Counted from the stretch's first letter, positions 17,929 to 28,328 are shown. The stretch: DNA of 38,581 bases from Yoonia sp. (GCF_017854415.1 NZ_JAFMHR010000010.1:1-38581), one strand, 5' to 3'. A program made the numbers and translations. Notes: a model not told the origin generated them from the sequence alone.

Positions 17929-18482
17929 GCTTTAATCGTTTCAACAGTCAGCTTGCCGTTCGTATAGACGCAAATATCGGCGGCAATCGCCATTGCTTCG
18001 CGGGCGATCGTTTCGGCATCTTTGTCTGATGGCATCAAGGCGCGACCAGCCGCGAGGGCAAAGTTGCCGCCCGACCCGATTGCCGCAATGTCATGTTCTG
18101 GCTCCAACACGTCGCCAGCACCTGTAATCACAAGCAGCTCTGTTCCATCGCTCACGATCAGCATCGCCTCGAGCTTTTGCAGGTATTTATCGGTGCGCCA
18201 ATCCTTGGCCAATTCGACAGACGCGCGGGCCAATTGGCCCGGCGTCGCCTCGAGCTTTTTCTCTAGCCGTTCAAGTAGTGTAAAGGCATCTGCCGTTGAT
18301 CCGGCAAATCCGCAGATCACATCCTGACCACCCGGCGACAACCGGCGCACTTTGCGGGCTGTACCCTTAATCACCGTCTGACCAAGGCTGACCTGACCGT
18401 CGCCAGCGATGACAACCTGCCCGCCTTTGCGGACCCCGATAATCGTGGTGCCGTGCCAGCCCGGGAATTCATCTTTTGTCAT
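17925..18482 (-). CDS. hslV: Peptidase subunit HslV of the HslUV protease
   Basis: 185 residues from the ATG at 18482, which has a strong AAGGAG ribosome-binding sequence; a 54-base upstream extension is open but unlike the family. The segment [10 protein letters not shown] marks the mature N-terminus: the catalytic Thr would be T12, leaving an 11-residue propeptide ([11 protein letters not shown]), longer than the single Met removed in E. coli. Conserved features include GDGQVSLG and [16 protein letters not shown]. The double hexamer degrades proteins fed by HslU. It is divergent from the glycosyltransferase-like gene. Confidence 0.97.
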   Translation of the reverse strand: MTKDEFPGWHGTTIIGVRKGGQVVIAGDGQVSLGQTVIKGTARKVRRLSPGGQDVICGFAGSTADAFTLLERLEKKLEATPGQLARASVELAKDWRTDKYLQKLEAMLIVSDGTELLVITGAGDVLEPEHDIAAIGSGGNFALAAGRALMPSDKDAETIAREAMAIAADICVYTNGKLTVETIKA

Positions 18483-18508
18483 CGTCTGCTCCTTGCGGTT
18501 CTGTGCAT

Positions 18509-18539
18509 ATATGGCGGCGCATTTGCAGGCAAACAACCC
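18509..18539 (-). promoter_or_regulatory. Possible heat-shock-type promoter of hslV
   Basis: On the minus strand GGGTTGTTT (18531-18539) is followed after 14 bases by CGCCATAT (18509-18516), resembling the RpoH pattern (TTGAA-like -35, CCCCATNT-like -10). The transcript would start about 20 bases before the hslV ATG. HslUV genes are usually RpoH-controlled. The match is approximate. Confidence 0.3.
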
Positions 18540-18583
18540 CGTCTCGCTTGTTCAGGCGATGTAGCACGGCTAGGTTGCACAAG

Positions 18584-19501
18584 ATGAGCGCGCGCAACAC
18601 AGTCACATTCTACTTACACCCAAAGCTGCGAAAGCGGGCCGAGGATGGAAATCACAATTTCCTAGCCAAGATCACTGATGTTTTAACCCAAGCCGATCTG
18701 CAAATCGCCTACGACAACGACGATAGAACTGCGCGACTGCGGGCATTGGCACGGCCGGGCCGTGGTCTCTATTTGATGCAAGAACCCGTAAATGCGCGCG
18801 GATTAACGATGCGCAAAACCTATGTCTATCCGTTCTGGCATATTGAGAAACAGGCCGCGCGTTGGGATTGGCCAGTGGCACAGGAACCCTTCAACCCGGC
18901 AGCGAAAGACATACCAGCAGCAGCGAATTTCTATAGGTTTTGGCGGCAACGCTTGTTTGAAAAGGAAACAAACGACATTTGTCGCGATGGTTTTGTCTAT
19001 GTACCGTTGCAAAGCCAGCTTTTGCGCAAACGATCATTTCAGTCATGCAGCCCAATTAAAATGATCGAGGCCGTTTTGAGGTATGACACCACACGGCAAG
19101 TCATGGTCACGCTGCACCCTGAGGAAGTTTATGGTGCGCAAGAACAGAACGCGCTCGAGGCATTGATGGTCAAGAATGACCGCTTATTCCTGCAGGTTGG
19201 TCAGATGGAGCGTTACTTGCAAACCTGCGATTATGTCGTCACGCAGAATTCGAGTGCAGGCTTCATGGGATATTTCTTTGGAAAACCGCTGATCCTGTTT
19301 GCAAAATCTGACGCACATCACATTGCCCTGAATGTCGAGAGGATTGGCGAAAAACTGGCGTTTGAAGCGGTCTTAGACCATAAACCCGACTACGCTGGGT
19401 ATTTGCATTGGTTCTTGCAACAACGCGCTATCAATGCGGGCAGGCCAGAGGCCAAGACGGCAATCCGCGATGTCCTGCGGGATCACGGCTGGCCCGTTTG
19501 A
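18584..19501 (+). CDS. Putative capsule/glycosyltransferase-like protein
   Basis: 305 residues from the ATG at 18584 (MSARNTVTFYLHPKLRKRAE). I do not recognise a characterised family with certainty. The C-terminal part shows a GT-B-like pattern: VTLHPEEVYG, LQVGQMERYLQTCDYVVTQ, then NSSAGFMGYFFGKPLILF. This kind of Ser-rich donor loop and GKP is seen in capsule/Kdo and CDP-glycerol-type glycosyltransferases. No signal peptide or membrane segment is seen, so it is probably cytoplasmic or peripheral. It stands alone between divergent hslV and convergent trxA. The function is inferred from weak motifs. Confidence 0.6.
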   Translation: MSARNTVTFYLHPKLRKRAEDGNHNFLAKITDVLTQADLQIAYDNDDRTARLRALARPGRGLYLMQEPVNARGLTMRKTYVYPFWHIEKQAARWDWPVAQEPFNPAAKDIPAAANFYRFWRQRLFEKETNDICRDGFVYVPLQSQLLRKRSFQSCSPIKMIEAVLRYDTTRQVMVTLHPEEVYGAQEQNALEALMVKNDRLFLQVGQMERYLQTCDYVVTQNSSAGFMGYFFGKPLILFAKSDAHHIALNVERIGEKLAFEAVLDHKPDYAGYLHWFLQQRAINAGRPEAKTAIRDVLRDHGWPV

Positions 19502-19504
19502 ACG

Positions 19505-19531
19505 AAAAAGGGCGCCACAAATGCGCGCCCC
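19505..19531 (-). terminator. Intrinsic terminator after trxA
   Basis: Read on the minus strand, GGGCGC (19525-19530) pairs with GCGCCC (19510-19515) around a 9-nt loop and is followed by TTTTT (19505-19509). It lies 25 bases past the trxA stop and would end the long regB-to-trxA block. On the plus strand the same hairpin lacks a T-run but may also help end the convergent gene. Confidence 0.65.
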
Positions 19532-19555
19532 GTTCCGTATTGTTAAGCTGTAAAT

Positions 19556-19876
19556 CTAGATAGAGTCTTCAATCCAGCTTTGAAGTGCAGCTTTTGGCGC
19601 AGCACCCGCTTTGTTCGAAATCACTTCACCGTTTTTGAAAACAAACAGTGCTGGAATACCGCGCACGCCCATTTGTGCTGGCGAATTTGGGTTCTCGTCG
19701 ACGTTCACTTTGACGATCTTTACTTTGCCTTCCATCTCGACGGACAATTCTTCAAGTGCCGGTCCGATCTGCTTGCATGGGCCACACCATTCTGCCCAGA
19801 AATCTACAACAACGGGGATGTCGGACTGGCGCACTTCGGCGTCAAAGGTTGCGTCGGTCACTGCTACGGTTGCCAT
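19556..19876 (-). CDS. trxA: Thioredoxin
   Basis: 106 residues from the ATG at 19876, which has an AAGGAG ribosome-binding sequence; the open extension to 19939 is unlike thioredoxin. The active site WCGPC is at 30-34 and the cis-proline segment RGIPALF near residue 75. [11 protein letters not shown] is diagnostic of TrxA. It is the general cytoplasmic disulfide reductant, supplied by thioredoxin reductase. It follows addA by 59 bases and is the last gene of the leftward block, with a terminator just after it. Confidence 0.97.
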   Translation of the reverse strand: MATVAVTDATFDAEVRQSDIPVVVDFWAEWCGPCKQIGPALEELSVEMEGKVKIVKVNVDENPNSPAQMGVRGIPALFVFKNGEVISNKAGAAPKAALQSWIEDSI

Positions 19877-19935
19877 CAGGTCACTCCTTGGCGAAAATTC
19901 ATGGAGGCTGAAATTAGGAACCCGTGCGCCGATGG

Positions 19936-22900
19936 TCAAGGTGTTGCAAGACCGATCAGCGCTTCGTGAAGAAGATCATCAGGCAAAACCATCAAATCCC
20001 CTGAATGCGTCCATAGGATCGCGGCCTCGATTTCATGATTTGGATAGATTGCGCGCAACGCTTGATGGTAAGCGGCTAATTGGCGTTGCAGTCCAAGGGG
20101 TGTTTGCACCGGGGTGTCCGGCACCAGTTTGTTGGATTTGTAATCAATTGCGGTAATTTTCTGATCCGTGATGATCAGCCGGTCAATCGCGCCATGGATG
20201 CGTCCGATCCCGGCAAGATCAGCGGTGATATCAACCTCTGTCAGTGCGTCAGCCGCCCACAACCAAGCAAGTTCAGGTTTGTCGATAAGGGCGATGATCT
20301 CTTGCACCAGCGCCTGATCGTCTGACTGGATCAGGCGCAAGCCGAGACCCAGCCGCTTCTCTGGTGGAACCATCGGCAAGTGTTCAAGCAGTTTGTGGAT
20401 CAGCGTTCCACGCGCCAACGCGTCTTCAAGGTCCAATTCGGACGGATCGCCGTGCATTACTTTTGGACCACCCAAGTCCGAAGGTGAAAGTGTCGTGGCT
20501 TTTTCGGGCACAGGCAGCGATCCGAAGTCGGGAACAATAACGGCATTGGTTTCGATGGGCGCGGTCGTCACGAGTTGTGGCGCGTCCCAGTCCAATTCCG
20601 ACACCCGTTTGATCGGCAAATCACCCAGCATTGCATCATAGTCACCGCGTTGGGCCATGCCGTCAGCGACGATGTTATACCAGCTTGCGTCACCCTCGCC
20701 GACATCACCTGCAGCCCCGACAATCAGCCACTTTTCAGCACGGGTCATCGCCACATAAAGCAGCCGCAGCCGTTCGCGGCTTTGTTTTGCGATCACTGCA
20801 TCGCGTAGCGCGATAACCGCGGGGGCTGATGACTTTGCCGCCGTTTTCCAGATCACGTGATCGCCTGCGGGCAACAGTTCTTGTTTGACCTGAATATCAC
20901 GTTTGGCGGTATCAGGCAGGATCACGATCGGCGCCTCAAGCCCTTTTGCCCCATGCACCGTCATCACACGAATACGGTCGCCTTGGCTTTCCATCTGGCG
21001 TTTGACCTCAAGGTCGTCGGTGTCCATCCAGGTCAGGAAGCCTGTCAAACTGGGCACGCCCGTGCTTTCGTATGCCAGTGCTTGGGACAATAATGCGTCG
21101 ATCCCGTCCTCGGCTTCTGGTCCCAAACGGGCCAGCAATTTACGGCGTCCATCATGGCGGGTCAGGATGCGTTCGATCAAATCATAGGGGCGCAAAAAGT
21201 CCGATTTACCGCGTAGATCATTTAGAACATCGAGGGTCGGAGTGGGGTCAGTTTTGCGCAGTGCCTCCCACAAGAACGATTTCACGCGGTGATGCGACAG
21301 GGTGAAAAGCTGCTGTTCAGACCAGCCAAACAACGGCGAACGCAGGGTTGCCGCCAGTGAAAGGTCATCTTCGGGCAAGGCCAAGAACCGTAGCAAAGCG
21401 GCGAGATCTTTAACCGCAAGTTCTGCGCCGACACGTAAACGATCCGCGCCAGCGATCTTAAGGTCCGCAGCCTTACAAGCGCGGATGATTTCGGCAAAAA
21501 GCTCTGACCGGCGTTGGACGAGGATCAGAAAATCGCCTTCGGTCGCGGGGCGACGGCTGAAGGTGCCGGAATTCCCGTCTTCGACGGGCAGCGTTTCATT
21601 TGCGATAATGTATTTTATCTGCGCTGCCGTGCGCTGGGCCATCATGACAATGTGGTCGGTCGCACTTGGTTCATCGACGGGCTTGAACCATTCGCGGGTA
21701 TCTTCGATCTTGGATTTCTCAATCACAGGCCACAAATCCACGCGACCGGGCATGCCTTCTTTGAATGCAATATGGTTCAAATTGTCGTCCATGCCCGCGG
21801 CGCGATCGCCTGCGAAAGTGGCATCTACCACCGACAAGATTGCCTGCGAGGACCGGAAAGAATGATCTAGCGAAGTCACTTCGAAGGGTTTTCCGATCGC
21901 TTTATGGGAATCGTTGAAATGCGCTTTCATCTGATCAAAGGCGGCCGGGTCGGCCCCTTGGAATGAATAGATCGACTGTTTTTTGTCGCCGACCACAAAG
22001 ATGGTGCGTTCGCGGTCAGGGCGCGCGCCCTCGCCAGTGGCGAATTCTTGGGTCAGTTGTTCGATTACGGCCCATTGGGTCGGGCTGGTGTCTTGGGCCT
22101 CGTCGACCAGAATGTGATCGATGCCGCCGTCCAATCGGAACAGCACCCATTGCGCGACGGCTGGATCAATAAGCAGCGCCTTGGCTTTGCGGATCAGATC
22201 GTCGAAATCGAGCGCGCCCATTGCCAGTTTGCGGTGTTCGTACGCAGGCACGAAAACTTCGGCGAAATCGTACAGCGCACGGTTGCGGTCAAACGCGTCC
22301 ATCGCCCAAAGATGTGCCTTTGCGTCGGCGACACGGTCCATCCATTCATGCACGGCGTCAGCGATCGGCGCCATCGCTTCGACCGCTTTGGTGTGGTTGC
22401 TTTGGGGGAAATTGACCGACTTTGAATCGCAGCTATTGGCATAGAGAAAAAGACCAAAAAGCGTCTCTAACGCAGCCCAACTAGGGATTTTTAGGTCAAG
22501 TTCTGCAAGTTGGGCAGCAATCTTTTTGTACGATGCGGCCTGATCGCGGAACGCTTCCTTTATCTCGTCTACGATCATGGCTTCATCGCCTTGAAACGCG
22601 ATACTCAGGGCATCATCACGCTGGGCATCTGGTTTGAGGTCCAGCAAGGATTTGATTTTTTCGTCCGCAACCGGCGCAGCGAAAGCATCGCGCTTTCCTG
22701 CGATTTCTGCTGTGAACTTGGCCAAATCATCACCAGTGAAATGCGCAAGCATTGCGTGGACGATGTCTGCGTTTGGCCCAACCACCAATTCATCAACGAC
22801 TTCTGCCCGCAGGATTTCCGCCATGCGGTCTTCCATTTCGCGGAACTGTGGGCTGACCTGGGCCTCAAGTGGGAAGCGGCGCAAAACACCTGCGCAAAAC

Positions 22901-23274
22901 GAGTGAATGGTTTGGATTTTCAGACCGCCCGGCGTTTCGATCGCGCGGGCGAACAGGGTGCGCGCACTTGCCAGTTGGGTGTCGTCGATATGTTTGTCGA
23001 CGCCAAGCTCCTGCAGTTCGTTGCGCAGTTTGTCATCCGCCATCATCGCCCAAGCGCCAAGGCGTTGAAACAGGCGGTTCTGCATCTCGGCTGCTGCTGC
23101 TTTGGTATAGGTCAGGCAAAGGATGTTCTGGGGTGATACGTCTTCTAGCAACAGCCGTGCGACACGGTCCGTTAAAACACGCGTTTTGCCTGACCCAGCA
23201 TTGGCCGACAGCCAAGTTGACGTGCGCGGATCGGCGGCGTCCACTTGGCGTTGGGTTGCGGGATTGCGGATCAT
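19936..23274 (-). CDS. addA: Double-strand break repair helicase-nuclease AddA
   Basis: 1112 residues from the ATG at 23274. The UvrD-type Walker [10 protein letters not shown] is at ~23-31 and helicase motif II appears in [19 protein letters not shown]. Later motifs include [18 protein letters not shown] and the motif [18 protein letters not shown] RecB-like nuclease motif AIDYKSNK (D~1044) lies near the C-terminus. AddA is the active helicase and 3'-strand nuclease of AddAB, which resects DNA ends for RecA. It overlaps addB by four bases (ATGA). Confidence 0.97.
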   Translation of the reverse strand: MIRNPATQRQVDAADPRTSTWLSANAGSGKTRVLTDRVARLLLEDVSPQNILCLTYTKAAAAEMQNRLFQRLGAWAMMADDKLRNELQELGVDKHIDDTQLASARTLFARAIETPGGLKIQTIHSFCAGVLRRFPLEAQVSPQFREMEDRMAEILRAEVVDELVVGPNADIVHAMLAHFTGDDLAKFTAEIAGKRDAFAAPVADEKIKSLLDLKPDAQRDDALSIAFQGDEAMIVDEIKEAFRDQAASYKKIAAQLAELDLKIPSWAALETLFGLFLYANSCDSKSVNFPQSNHTKAVEAMAPIADAVHEWMDRVADAKAHLWAMDAFDRNRALYDFAEVFVPAYEHRKLAMGALDFDDLIRKAKALLIDPAVAQWVLFRLDGGIDHILVDEAQDTSPTQWAVIEQLTQEFATGEGARPDRERTIFVVGDKKQSIYSFQGADPAAFDQMKAHFNDSHKAIGKPFEVTSLDHSFRSSQAILSVVDATFAGDRAAGMDDNLNHIAFKEGMPGRVDLWPVIEKSKIEDTREWFKPVDEPSATDHIVMMAQRTAAQIKYIIANETLPVEDGNSGTFSRRPATEGDFLILVQRRSELFAEIIRACKAADLKIAGADRLRVGAELAVKDLAALLRFLALPEDDLSLAATLRSPLFGWSEQQLFTLSHHRVKSFLWEALRKTDPTPTLDVLNDLRGKSDFLRPYDLIERILTRHDGRRKLLARLGPEAEDGIDALLSQALAYESTGVPSLTGFLTWMDTDDLEVKRQMESQGDRIRVMTVHGAKGLEAPIVILPDTAKRDIQVKQELLPAGDHVIWKTAAKSSAPAVIALRDAVIAKQSRERLRLLYVAMTRAEKWLIVGAAGDVGEGDASWYNIVADGMAQRGDYDAMLGDLPIKRVSELDWDAPQLVTTAPIETNAVIVPDFGSLPVPEKATTLSPSDLGGPKVMHGDPSELDLEDALARGTLIHKLLEHLPMVPPEKRLGLGLRLIQSDDQALVQEIIALIDKPELAWLWAADALTEVDITADLAGIGRIHGAIDRLIITDQKITAIDYKSNKLVPDTPVQTPLGLQRQLAAYHQALRAIYPNHEIEAAILWTHSGDLMVLPDDLLHEALIGLATP

Positions 23275-26198
23275 TTCAACACCACCGGTTCGGGGTCTTG
23301 GTTGGTGTCCCACTCGCCATAACGTGACAGGTGGTCATAGGGGCTTTGGTCGGTTTTCAAAAACAAAGCAAGGCGGGCGGTATAGCCGCGATCTTGGTCT
23401 TGCCACCGCGCAAAAAGCGTCTCTAACTCTGCCCAAACTTGATCTGGCGGCTGTTTTTTCAACGGGGCGTCAATGTTGCGCATAGCGGCATTTACGCCGA
23501 TAAAGCTGGCGCCACTAACAGTCTTTCGACCGATTTCGTTGAAAGCACCGCGTTCGACCATCGCAGCCTCAAGCAGCAGTTGTTTGTCGAATTTTTCCTG
23601 CTGCGGGCCAGTTGGAACAACGCCGGTTTTGTAGTCATAAATAAGCGCTTCATCATCGTCTGTCAGGTCAATTCGATCTGCCTTGCAGGTCAGCTTGACG
23701 CCCGTCGCAGCGACTACAATTTCGCCCCATGCTTCTGTGATGCGTTTGTCCGAAAGGCTTTGCCGCTCGTCTTCGTCAGTAAGAAACTTATCGGCAACCC
23801 GGTCCATGCGCGCGATCCATTGGGCCCGAACGGTTGGCCAAGGGCATTGGGCGGTGAATTCTTCATGAGCAATCCGCATGAGCGTTTCGCGATCTGCAGG
23901 GCCGAAGCCGTCAGTGATAAATCGCTCAAGTATCTTATGCACAATGATCCCGCGTAAAGGCGCGTCAGCGTTGGGAACCAAAGGATCAAGTTGCGACAGG
24001 TGCAATACCTTGCGCGCATAAATCGCAAACGGGTCGCGGATCAGTGTTTTAATCTGCGTCACCGATAGCTGATCAGGTCGCGATGCTGGCGGTGGGCACG
24101 GCGATGGGCGCGGTTCCGGGTCTGTTCGGTGCGTGGGCGCAGAGAGTTTTGCAGCCCTTTCCGTCCACAAAGTACCACGCGCCAACATCGCCTTAAGCGC
24201 TGTTTGCCCATCTTGGTCGGGCAGTCCGTTCAGCAAGTTGGTCAAACGGTTCACCCAACGTGACGGCACAGTTTCCGCGTCAGCCGATCGCTTTGCCCGT
24301 GTGATCCAAACTTCTTTGCCAGCGATGGCTTGTTGATAGTCATGTGCCGAAAGCCCGATCCGCCGTTCGGGGAGTAATAGTCCGGCTTTGGCCCGCATCA
24401 CACGGTTCAGCCATGGGTCGGGTGCGGGTGCTTCAGGCCAAACACCGTCGTTCATGCCGCCAAGGATGGTCAGGTCGACCCCCTGCACGCGTGCCTCAAG
24501 CGTTCCCCAAATCAGTATGTTGGGGTGACCCGCGTCGCGGTCGCGCACCACGCCTTCGTTGATGACACCGCCAAATAATGCAGCATAATCGCGCGGGGTC
24601 ATCAGGCCGCCAGCGGGTGCTGCTTGACGCAGGTCTTCGCAAATGCGGACAGCTTCACGGCCTGCGGCCTCGGCCCATAATCCGCCGGATCCGTCAGCGT
24701 TTGGTCCCGCACAAAGGGCTTGGGCCAATGCAATATGTTGTTCCAGATATTGGCCAAGCGGTTGGATGCCAGCGTCTTCATGTCCTGTCACCAGATCAGC
24801 GAGCCAAGCTGCCCAAGCGCCGCGATCATCGGCCTTTGCTGCCCATGCAAGCAGGTCATCAGCCGTCGGAAAAGGTGGACCCCAACGGCGCAAGTGTAGT
24901 TCTAGGTCGCGGGTATGGCGCAAGTGATCACCGCGGTCGGGATGTTCGGAATGACACAAAGGGTGTTTCAGAAGCGTCAGTAGTGCTTCGCTATTCAACG
25001 CTTGCCCGAAAAGATCAGCAACATGCCGCAAGAACCGACCCGGTGGCGATAATGCCAAAGGCATACCCGCACTATCATCTGGTTTGATATCCCAGCGATC
25101 AAGCGCTGCGGTCACCTGACGGGTCAGCATGCGGTCCGGTGAAATCAAGGCGGCAGTGATCCCGTCTTCGGCCGCTTGGCGCAGGCGTAAGGCGATCGTT
25201 TCCGCTTCGGCGCGGGGCGAGCTTGCCTCGACTAACGTCAAACCGTCAGTTGCTTCAATAAGATCACCCAAGCCTGGGCCGTCGGTAAGCCATTGGTTTG
25301 TCACTGGCGCAGGGCGCAATGACAAAGAGATCAGCGCGTTTCGTTTTGAATGAACAGGGCGCGCATTTGTCCAACGCTGTATGTCGCGATGTCCACACCC
25401 GATCAAATCCATCAAACGCTTGAACCGGAACTGCGGATGGTCTTCGGCGGTCATGTTGTCATCCATCGCGTCCCAAACCTGATCAGGCAGATCAAAATCA
25501 TATCCGGGCAGGATGATCGCGCCTTGCGGTAGCTTCGCAACGGCTTGCATGAACAAAGCAGTCGCACCGCGCGAACCGGTTGAACCGGCAACAATGATAG
25601 GATGCGTCGGCGGTGTTTCGGTCCAACGCTTTGTCAAGGCTTCAATGACCAATCGCTGGCGAGCTTCCTTGTCGGGCTGGTCGTTTGCAGTACCAAAAAA
25701 CGGGGTAATAATGTTGAGGAATTGCAGCGTCCGGTCCCAATGGCCCGACTGGTCAGACACATCAAGTTGGGCGATAGTGTCGGGGCTGACGCCCTCGCCC
25801 TGCATTTCGTCCATTAGCTTTGCAAGGCTATCGGACAAATCATAAAGCGCTGTACGCGGTGCCAAGTCAGGCTCTTTTTCAAGCAGCTTTGCGACAAATT
25901 GGGATAGTTCTAACCGACGTGTGAGCGGCGAAACCGCTGGCGGCAAATCAAGCGAAACGGGGTCATCCGCTAAGTCTGTTACGAGCCGGATACGCGGCAA
26001 TAGCCGCGCAGGGCCGTCGTCAAAAACTGCCCTGATCCGGCGCTGCATGCGGGTTGTGTTGACGTAAATTTCAACCCGCGCCCAATCGGAGGGTGATAGA
26101 TTTGCGCCGCGTTCCTCTAACCCGCCGACAAGACCTCGTGCGAAATCAACGCCGGGGGGGCTCGCGAAAATCCGTGGGGTGCTGGTGGGGTCAAACAT
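23271..26198 (-). CDS. addB: Double-strand break repair nuclease subunit AddB
   Basis: 975 residues from the ATG at 26198 (MFDPTSTPRIFASPPG); the frame is open 111 bases further, inside the upstream gene, but this is not family-like. The N-terminal part has no intact Walker A, so it is probably an inactive helicase-like scaffold. The C-terminal nuclease motif is DYKTG (D~855). No cysteine cluster of the Bacillus AddB iron-sulfur type is visible in the last 120 residues. AddB pairs with AddA and handles the 5' strand. The start overlaps the nucleotidyltransferase gene by eight bases. Confidence 0.95.
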   Translation of the reverse strand: MFDPTSTPRIFASPPGVDFARGLVGGLEERGANLSPSDWARVEIYVNTTRMQRRIRAVFDDGPARLLPRIRLVTDLADDPVSLDLPPAVSPLTRRLELSQFVAKLLEKEPDLAPRTALYDLSDSLAKLMDEMQGEGVSPDTIAQLDVSDQSGHWDRTLQFLNIITPFFGTANDQPDKEARQRLVIEALTKRWTETPPTHPIIVAGSTGSRGATALFMQAVAKLPQGAIILPGYDFDLPDQVWDAMDDNMTAEDHPQFRFKRLMDLIGCGHRDIQRWTNARPVHSKRNALISLSLRPAPVTNQWLTDGPGLGDLIEATDGLTLVEASSPRAEAETIALRLRQAAEDGITAALISPDRMLTRQVTAALDRWDIKPDDSAGMPLALSPPGRFLRHVADLFGQALNSEALLTLLKHPLCHSEHPDRGDHLRHTRDLELHLRRWGPPFPTADDLLAWAAKADDRGAWAAWLADLVTGHEDAGIQPLGQYLEQHIALAQALCAGPNADGSGGLWAEAAGREAVRICEDLRQAAPAGGLMTPRDYAALFGGVINEGVVRDRDAGHPNILIWGTLEARVQGVDLTILGGMNDGVWPEAPAPDPWLNRVMRAKAGLLLPERRIGLSAHDYQQAIAGKEVWITRAKRSADAETVPSRWVNRLTNLLNGLPDQDGQTALKAMLARGTLWTERAAKLSAPTHRTDPEPRPSPCPPPASRPDQLSVTQIKTLIRDPFAIYARKVLHLSQLDPLVPNADAPLRGIIVHKILERFITDGFGPADRETLMRIAHEEFTAQCPWPTVRAQWIARMDRVADKFLTDEDERQSLSDKRITEAWGEIVVAATGVKLTCKADRIDLTDDDEALIYDYKTGVVPTGPQQEKFDKQLLLEAAMVERGAFNEIGRKTVSGASFIGVNAAMRNIDAPLKKQPPDQVWAELETLFARWQDQDRGYTARLALFLKTDQSPYDHLSRYGEWDTNQDPEPVVLK

Positions 26199-26862
26199 GC
26201 AGCATTGCTTCGGCCAATGGGATGCTGGAAGGCTGCCCGACATCGCACCACTTTCCATCGTAAATTGTGCCATATAGACCACCGCGCTTTGCGATGATGT
26301 CCCATGCAATGTTCATTGAAAACGCGACTTCATCAATTTCCGACAGCACATCGGTGCGAATGATTTGCACGCCAGTATAAATCATGTCCGGCTCACGGTG
26401 CAGGCGACCTTCCGCATCAGTACCGAAGTCACCCGCGCCTAAATGTCCGGAAACGTTTTTCTTTTTGATGAGAAGCAGAAGCGCCTCCATCTGTGGGGCC
26501 CATGCGTTCTGGATCACATCAATCGGGTTTGGGCCTTTCCAAACCGCATCTGTGTTCATTGTCATCACGGGGCTTTGCCCCAAAAGCGGCAGTGCTTTGC
26601 GCAGTCCACCACCGGTTTCCAATAGCGCGTCGGTTTCTTCCGAGAAGACAATATCATCGTCAGAGAGGTGTGTTTTTAGCAGTTCTGGCAGGTAATGCAG
26701 GTTAACAACTTTCGGTCCGACTTTGGCCGCATTCGCGATCTGCAACGCATGATCAATCAGGGGTTTGCCGGCAACTTTGATCATCGGCTTGGGGCAGCTG
26801 TTGGTCAATGAGCCCATGCGCGTCCCCTTGCCGGCGGCGAAAAGCATGATTGGCATCGTCAC
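26191..26862 (-). CDS. Sugar-1-phosphate nucleotidyltransferase (MurU-like)
   Basis: 223 residues. The nucleotide-binding signature LFAAGKGTRMG is at ~7-17, followed by PKPMIKVAGKPLIDH and the metal-site MNTDAVW near residue 103. With the amgK-like kinase gene beside it, it fits MurU, which makes UDP-MurNAc from MurNAc-1-phosphate in the peptidoglycan recycling shunt that bypasses MurA. The start chosen is the GTG at 26862 overlapping the upstream stop (GTGA); the ATG at 26856 is a close alternative. The substrate is inferred from the pair. Confidence 0.85.
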   Translation of the reverse strand: MTMPIMLFAAGKGTRMGSLTNSCPKPMIKVAGKPLIDHALQIANAAKVGPKVVNLHYLPELLKTHLSDDDIVFSEETDALLETGGGLRKALPLLGQSPVMTMNTDAVWKGPNPIDVIQNAWAPQMEALLLLIKKKNVSGHLGAGDFGTDAEGRLHREPDMIYTGVQIIRTDVLSEIDEVAFSMNIAWDIIAKRGGLYGTIYDGKWCDVGQPSSIPLAEAMLHV

Positions 26863-27830
26863 GGCTTAAGGCCCGCAAGCAGGGTCGTGGTTGGTTCCGG
26901 TACGGTGTCGAAAATAACCTGCCGCAGTTGATGCAATGCTGGATCAGCAAGGTCGGACTGGATATCACTCCAGACGCGGGGGATCAGGTCAAGATAGCGA
27001 GGCTTGCCCAGCTTCAGTGACAGCCGCCCGAAAATGCCAAGAATACGCAGGTTTCGCTGGATTGCGATGCAGGCCAATTGCGTGCGGAAATCTGGACCCG
27101 CCCCCGTTTGTTCGCCGAAATACGCAATCATTGCTTCGACGGTTTCAGGCGCGACATCGCGGCGCGCATCACGCAGCAAAGAAACCAAGTCATATCCTGC
27201 AGGTGCAACAAAAGCGTCTTGGAAATCTAACAAACCGACGCAGTCTAGTCCTTCGTGTGCATCACGCCAAATCAGATTTTCCGCATGGAAATCGCGCAAT
27301 GCAATTGTGTCGGCGATGGGCGCATGTGCATTTAAAGCCACAAGCATCTCGCGTTGAAGGTCCGCGACATTGGCGCGACTGTAGAATTCTCCGACAATTT
27401 CCAACATCTCTGCGCCAGTTTGGGCGGTCATTCGCTCCATGTTGTCCGGCGGTGGGATGTGGTGCAGTTTCACGAGCACATCAACCGATGTCCGGTAAAG
27501 CGCTTTTTCTTGGGTTGGGTGCTGGCGCAACCATGCGGCCACATCTTGTGTCCCAAGATCTGAAACAATCATCAACCCGTTGTGCGGGTCATGGGCAAGG
27601 ATGTGCGGGGCGCACAATCCATTGGCCAGTAGCAGTTGCGCGATGTTGGCAAACGGAACGGTACTGCCGCCCAATTCAGGTGCGTCGTCCATCAAGATGA
27701 CGGTTTGTGTCCCGTCCGTTAGCCGCCAGTAGCGGCGCGCAGATGCATCGCCGGGAACCGCGACTTTTTGCCAGTCTTTCCAAACGGTTTTGGAAACGAA
27801 ATCTTGGATCAAGGCTGTACGATCAGACAT
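26859..27830 (-). CDS. amgK: AmgK-like aminoglycoside-phosphotransferase-fold kinase (MurNAc/GlcNAc anomeric kinase)
   Basis: 323 residues from the ATG at 27830 (MSDRTALIQDFV). Kinase features are DASARRYWRL, the catalytic loop LRDFHAENLIW and the metal-binding LDFQDA. The fold is that of aminoglycoside/choline phosphotransferases. Next to a MurU-like gene and tsaE, this family is the sugar kinase AmgK, which phosphorylates MurNAc at C1 during cell-wall recycling. The start overlaps the tsaE end by eight bases and the stop overlaps the murU-like gene by four. It is not an antibiotic-resistance gene by context. Confidence 0.87.
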   Translation of the reverse strand: MSDRTALIQDFVSKTVWKDWQKVAVPGDASARRYWRLTDGTQTVILMDDAPELGGSTVPFANIAQLLLANGLCAPHILAHDPHNGLMIVSDLGTQDVAAWLRQHPTQEKALYRTSVDVLVKLHHIPPPDNMERMTAQTGAEMLEIVGEFYSRANVADLQREMLVALNAHAPIADTIALRDFHAENLIWRDAHEGLDCVGLLDFQDAFVAPAGYDLVSLLRDARRDVAPETVEAMIAYFGEQTGAGPDFRTQLACIAIQRNLRILGIFGRLSLKLGKPRYLDLIPRVWSDIQSDLADPALHQLRQVIFDTVPEPTTTLLAGLKP

Positions 27831-28287
27831 GCAAATTTCGCAGTTTGGCTGCCCAATGATCAGAGCCTGACACGGTGATCTGGTGGGCGTCTTTGAGGGC
27901 GGAAAATGCCAAATGAAGAGCGTTTGAAGGTGCAACAGCCCCTAATCTGTCAGGCCATTCGATAAGGCAAATCGCTGTTTCAAATGCTTCTTCAAGCCCA
28001 AGTTCCAGTGCTTCATCAGGATGGGTCAGACGGTAAAGGTCGCAATGCCAGATATCGCCGTCTGGCGCTTCGTAAATTTGGACCAGTGTGAAAGTGGGTG
28101 AAGGCACGTCTTCCATGCGGCCAAGCCGCGCGCGGATCAAAGCACGTGCGAATGCGGACTTTCCAGCACCGATCTCGCCCTCAAGCAATAGAACGTCACC
28201 CGCTGACAGCAGGGGTGCTACTTGGGTAGCGAAAGCAGCGGTCGCGGCTTCGTCTGGAAGGTGCTTTGAAAACAAGGTTGGGGCCAT
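27823..28287 (-). CDS. tsaE: tRNA t6A biosynthesis ATPase TsaE
   Basis: 154 residues. P-loop GEIGAGKS is near residues 37-44 and VPSPTFTLVQIY is the conserved segment after it, followed by HCDLYRL and LIEWPDR. These are the TsaE signatures. With TsaB and TsaD it supports threonylcarbamoylation of A37 in ANN-decoding tRNAs. It lies 41 bases after the PAS-protein gene and overlaps amgK. The tsaE-amgK-murU-addB-addA order is typical of alphaproteobacteria. Confidence 0.95.
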   Translation of the reverse strand: MAPTLFSKHLPDEAATAAFATQVAPLLSAGDVLLLEGEIGAGKSAFARALIRARLGRMEDVPSPTFTLVQIYEAPDGDIWHCDLYRLTHPDEALELGLEEAFETAICLIEWPDRLGAVAPSNALHLAFSALKDAHQITVSGSDHWAAKLRNLHV

Positions 28288-28328
28288 GCGCCCACACTAT
28301 GGCGTTGCGCATCTGCTGCAAGCGTAAA

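Noticed and set aside
19505-19531. Terminator for the glycosyltransferase-like gene on the plus strand
   Set aside because: The hairpin has its T-run only on the minus strand; it is called for trxA.
21302-23136. Several plus-strand frames of 100-208 residues
   Set aside because: They lie opposite addA, which has a full set of helicase and nuclease motifs. The shadow frames show no recognisable domain.
26859-27830. Aminoglycoside phosphotransferase resistance gene
   Set aside because: The fold is shared, but the murU-like neighbour and the tsaE-addAB context indicate the cell-wall recycling kinase.
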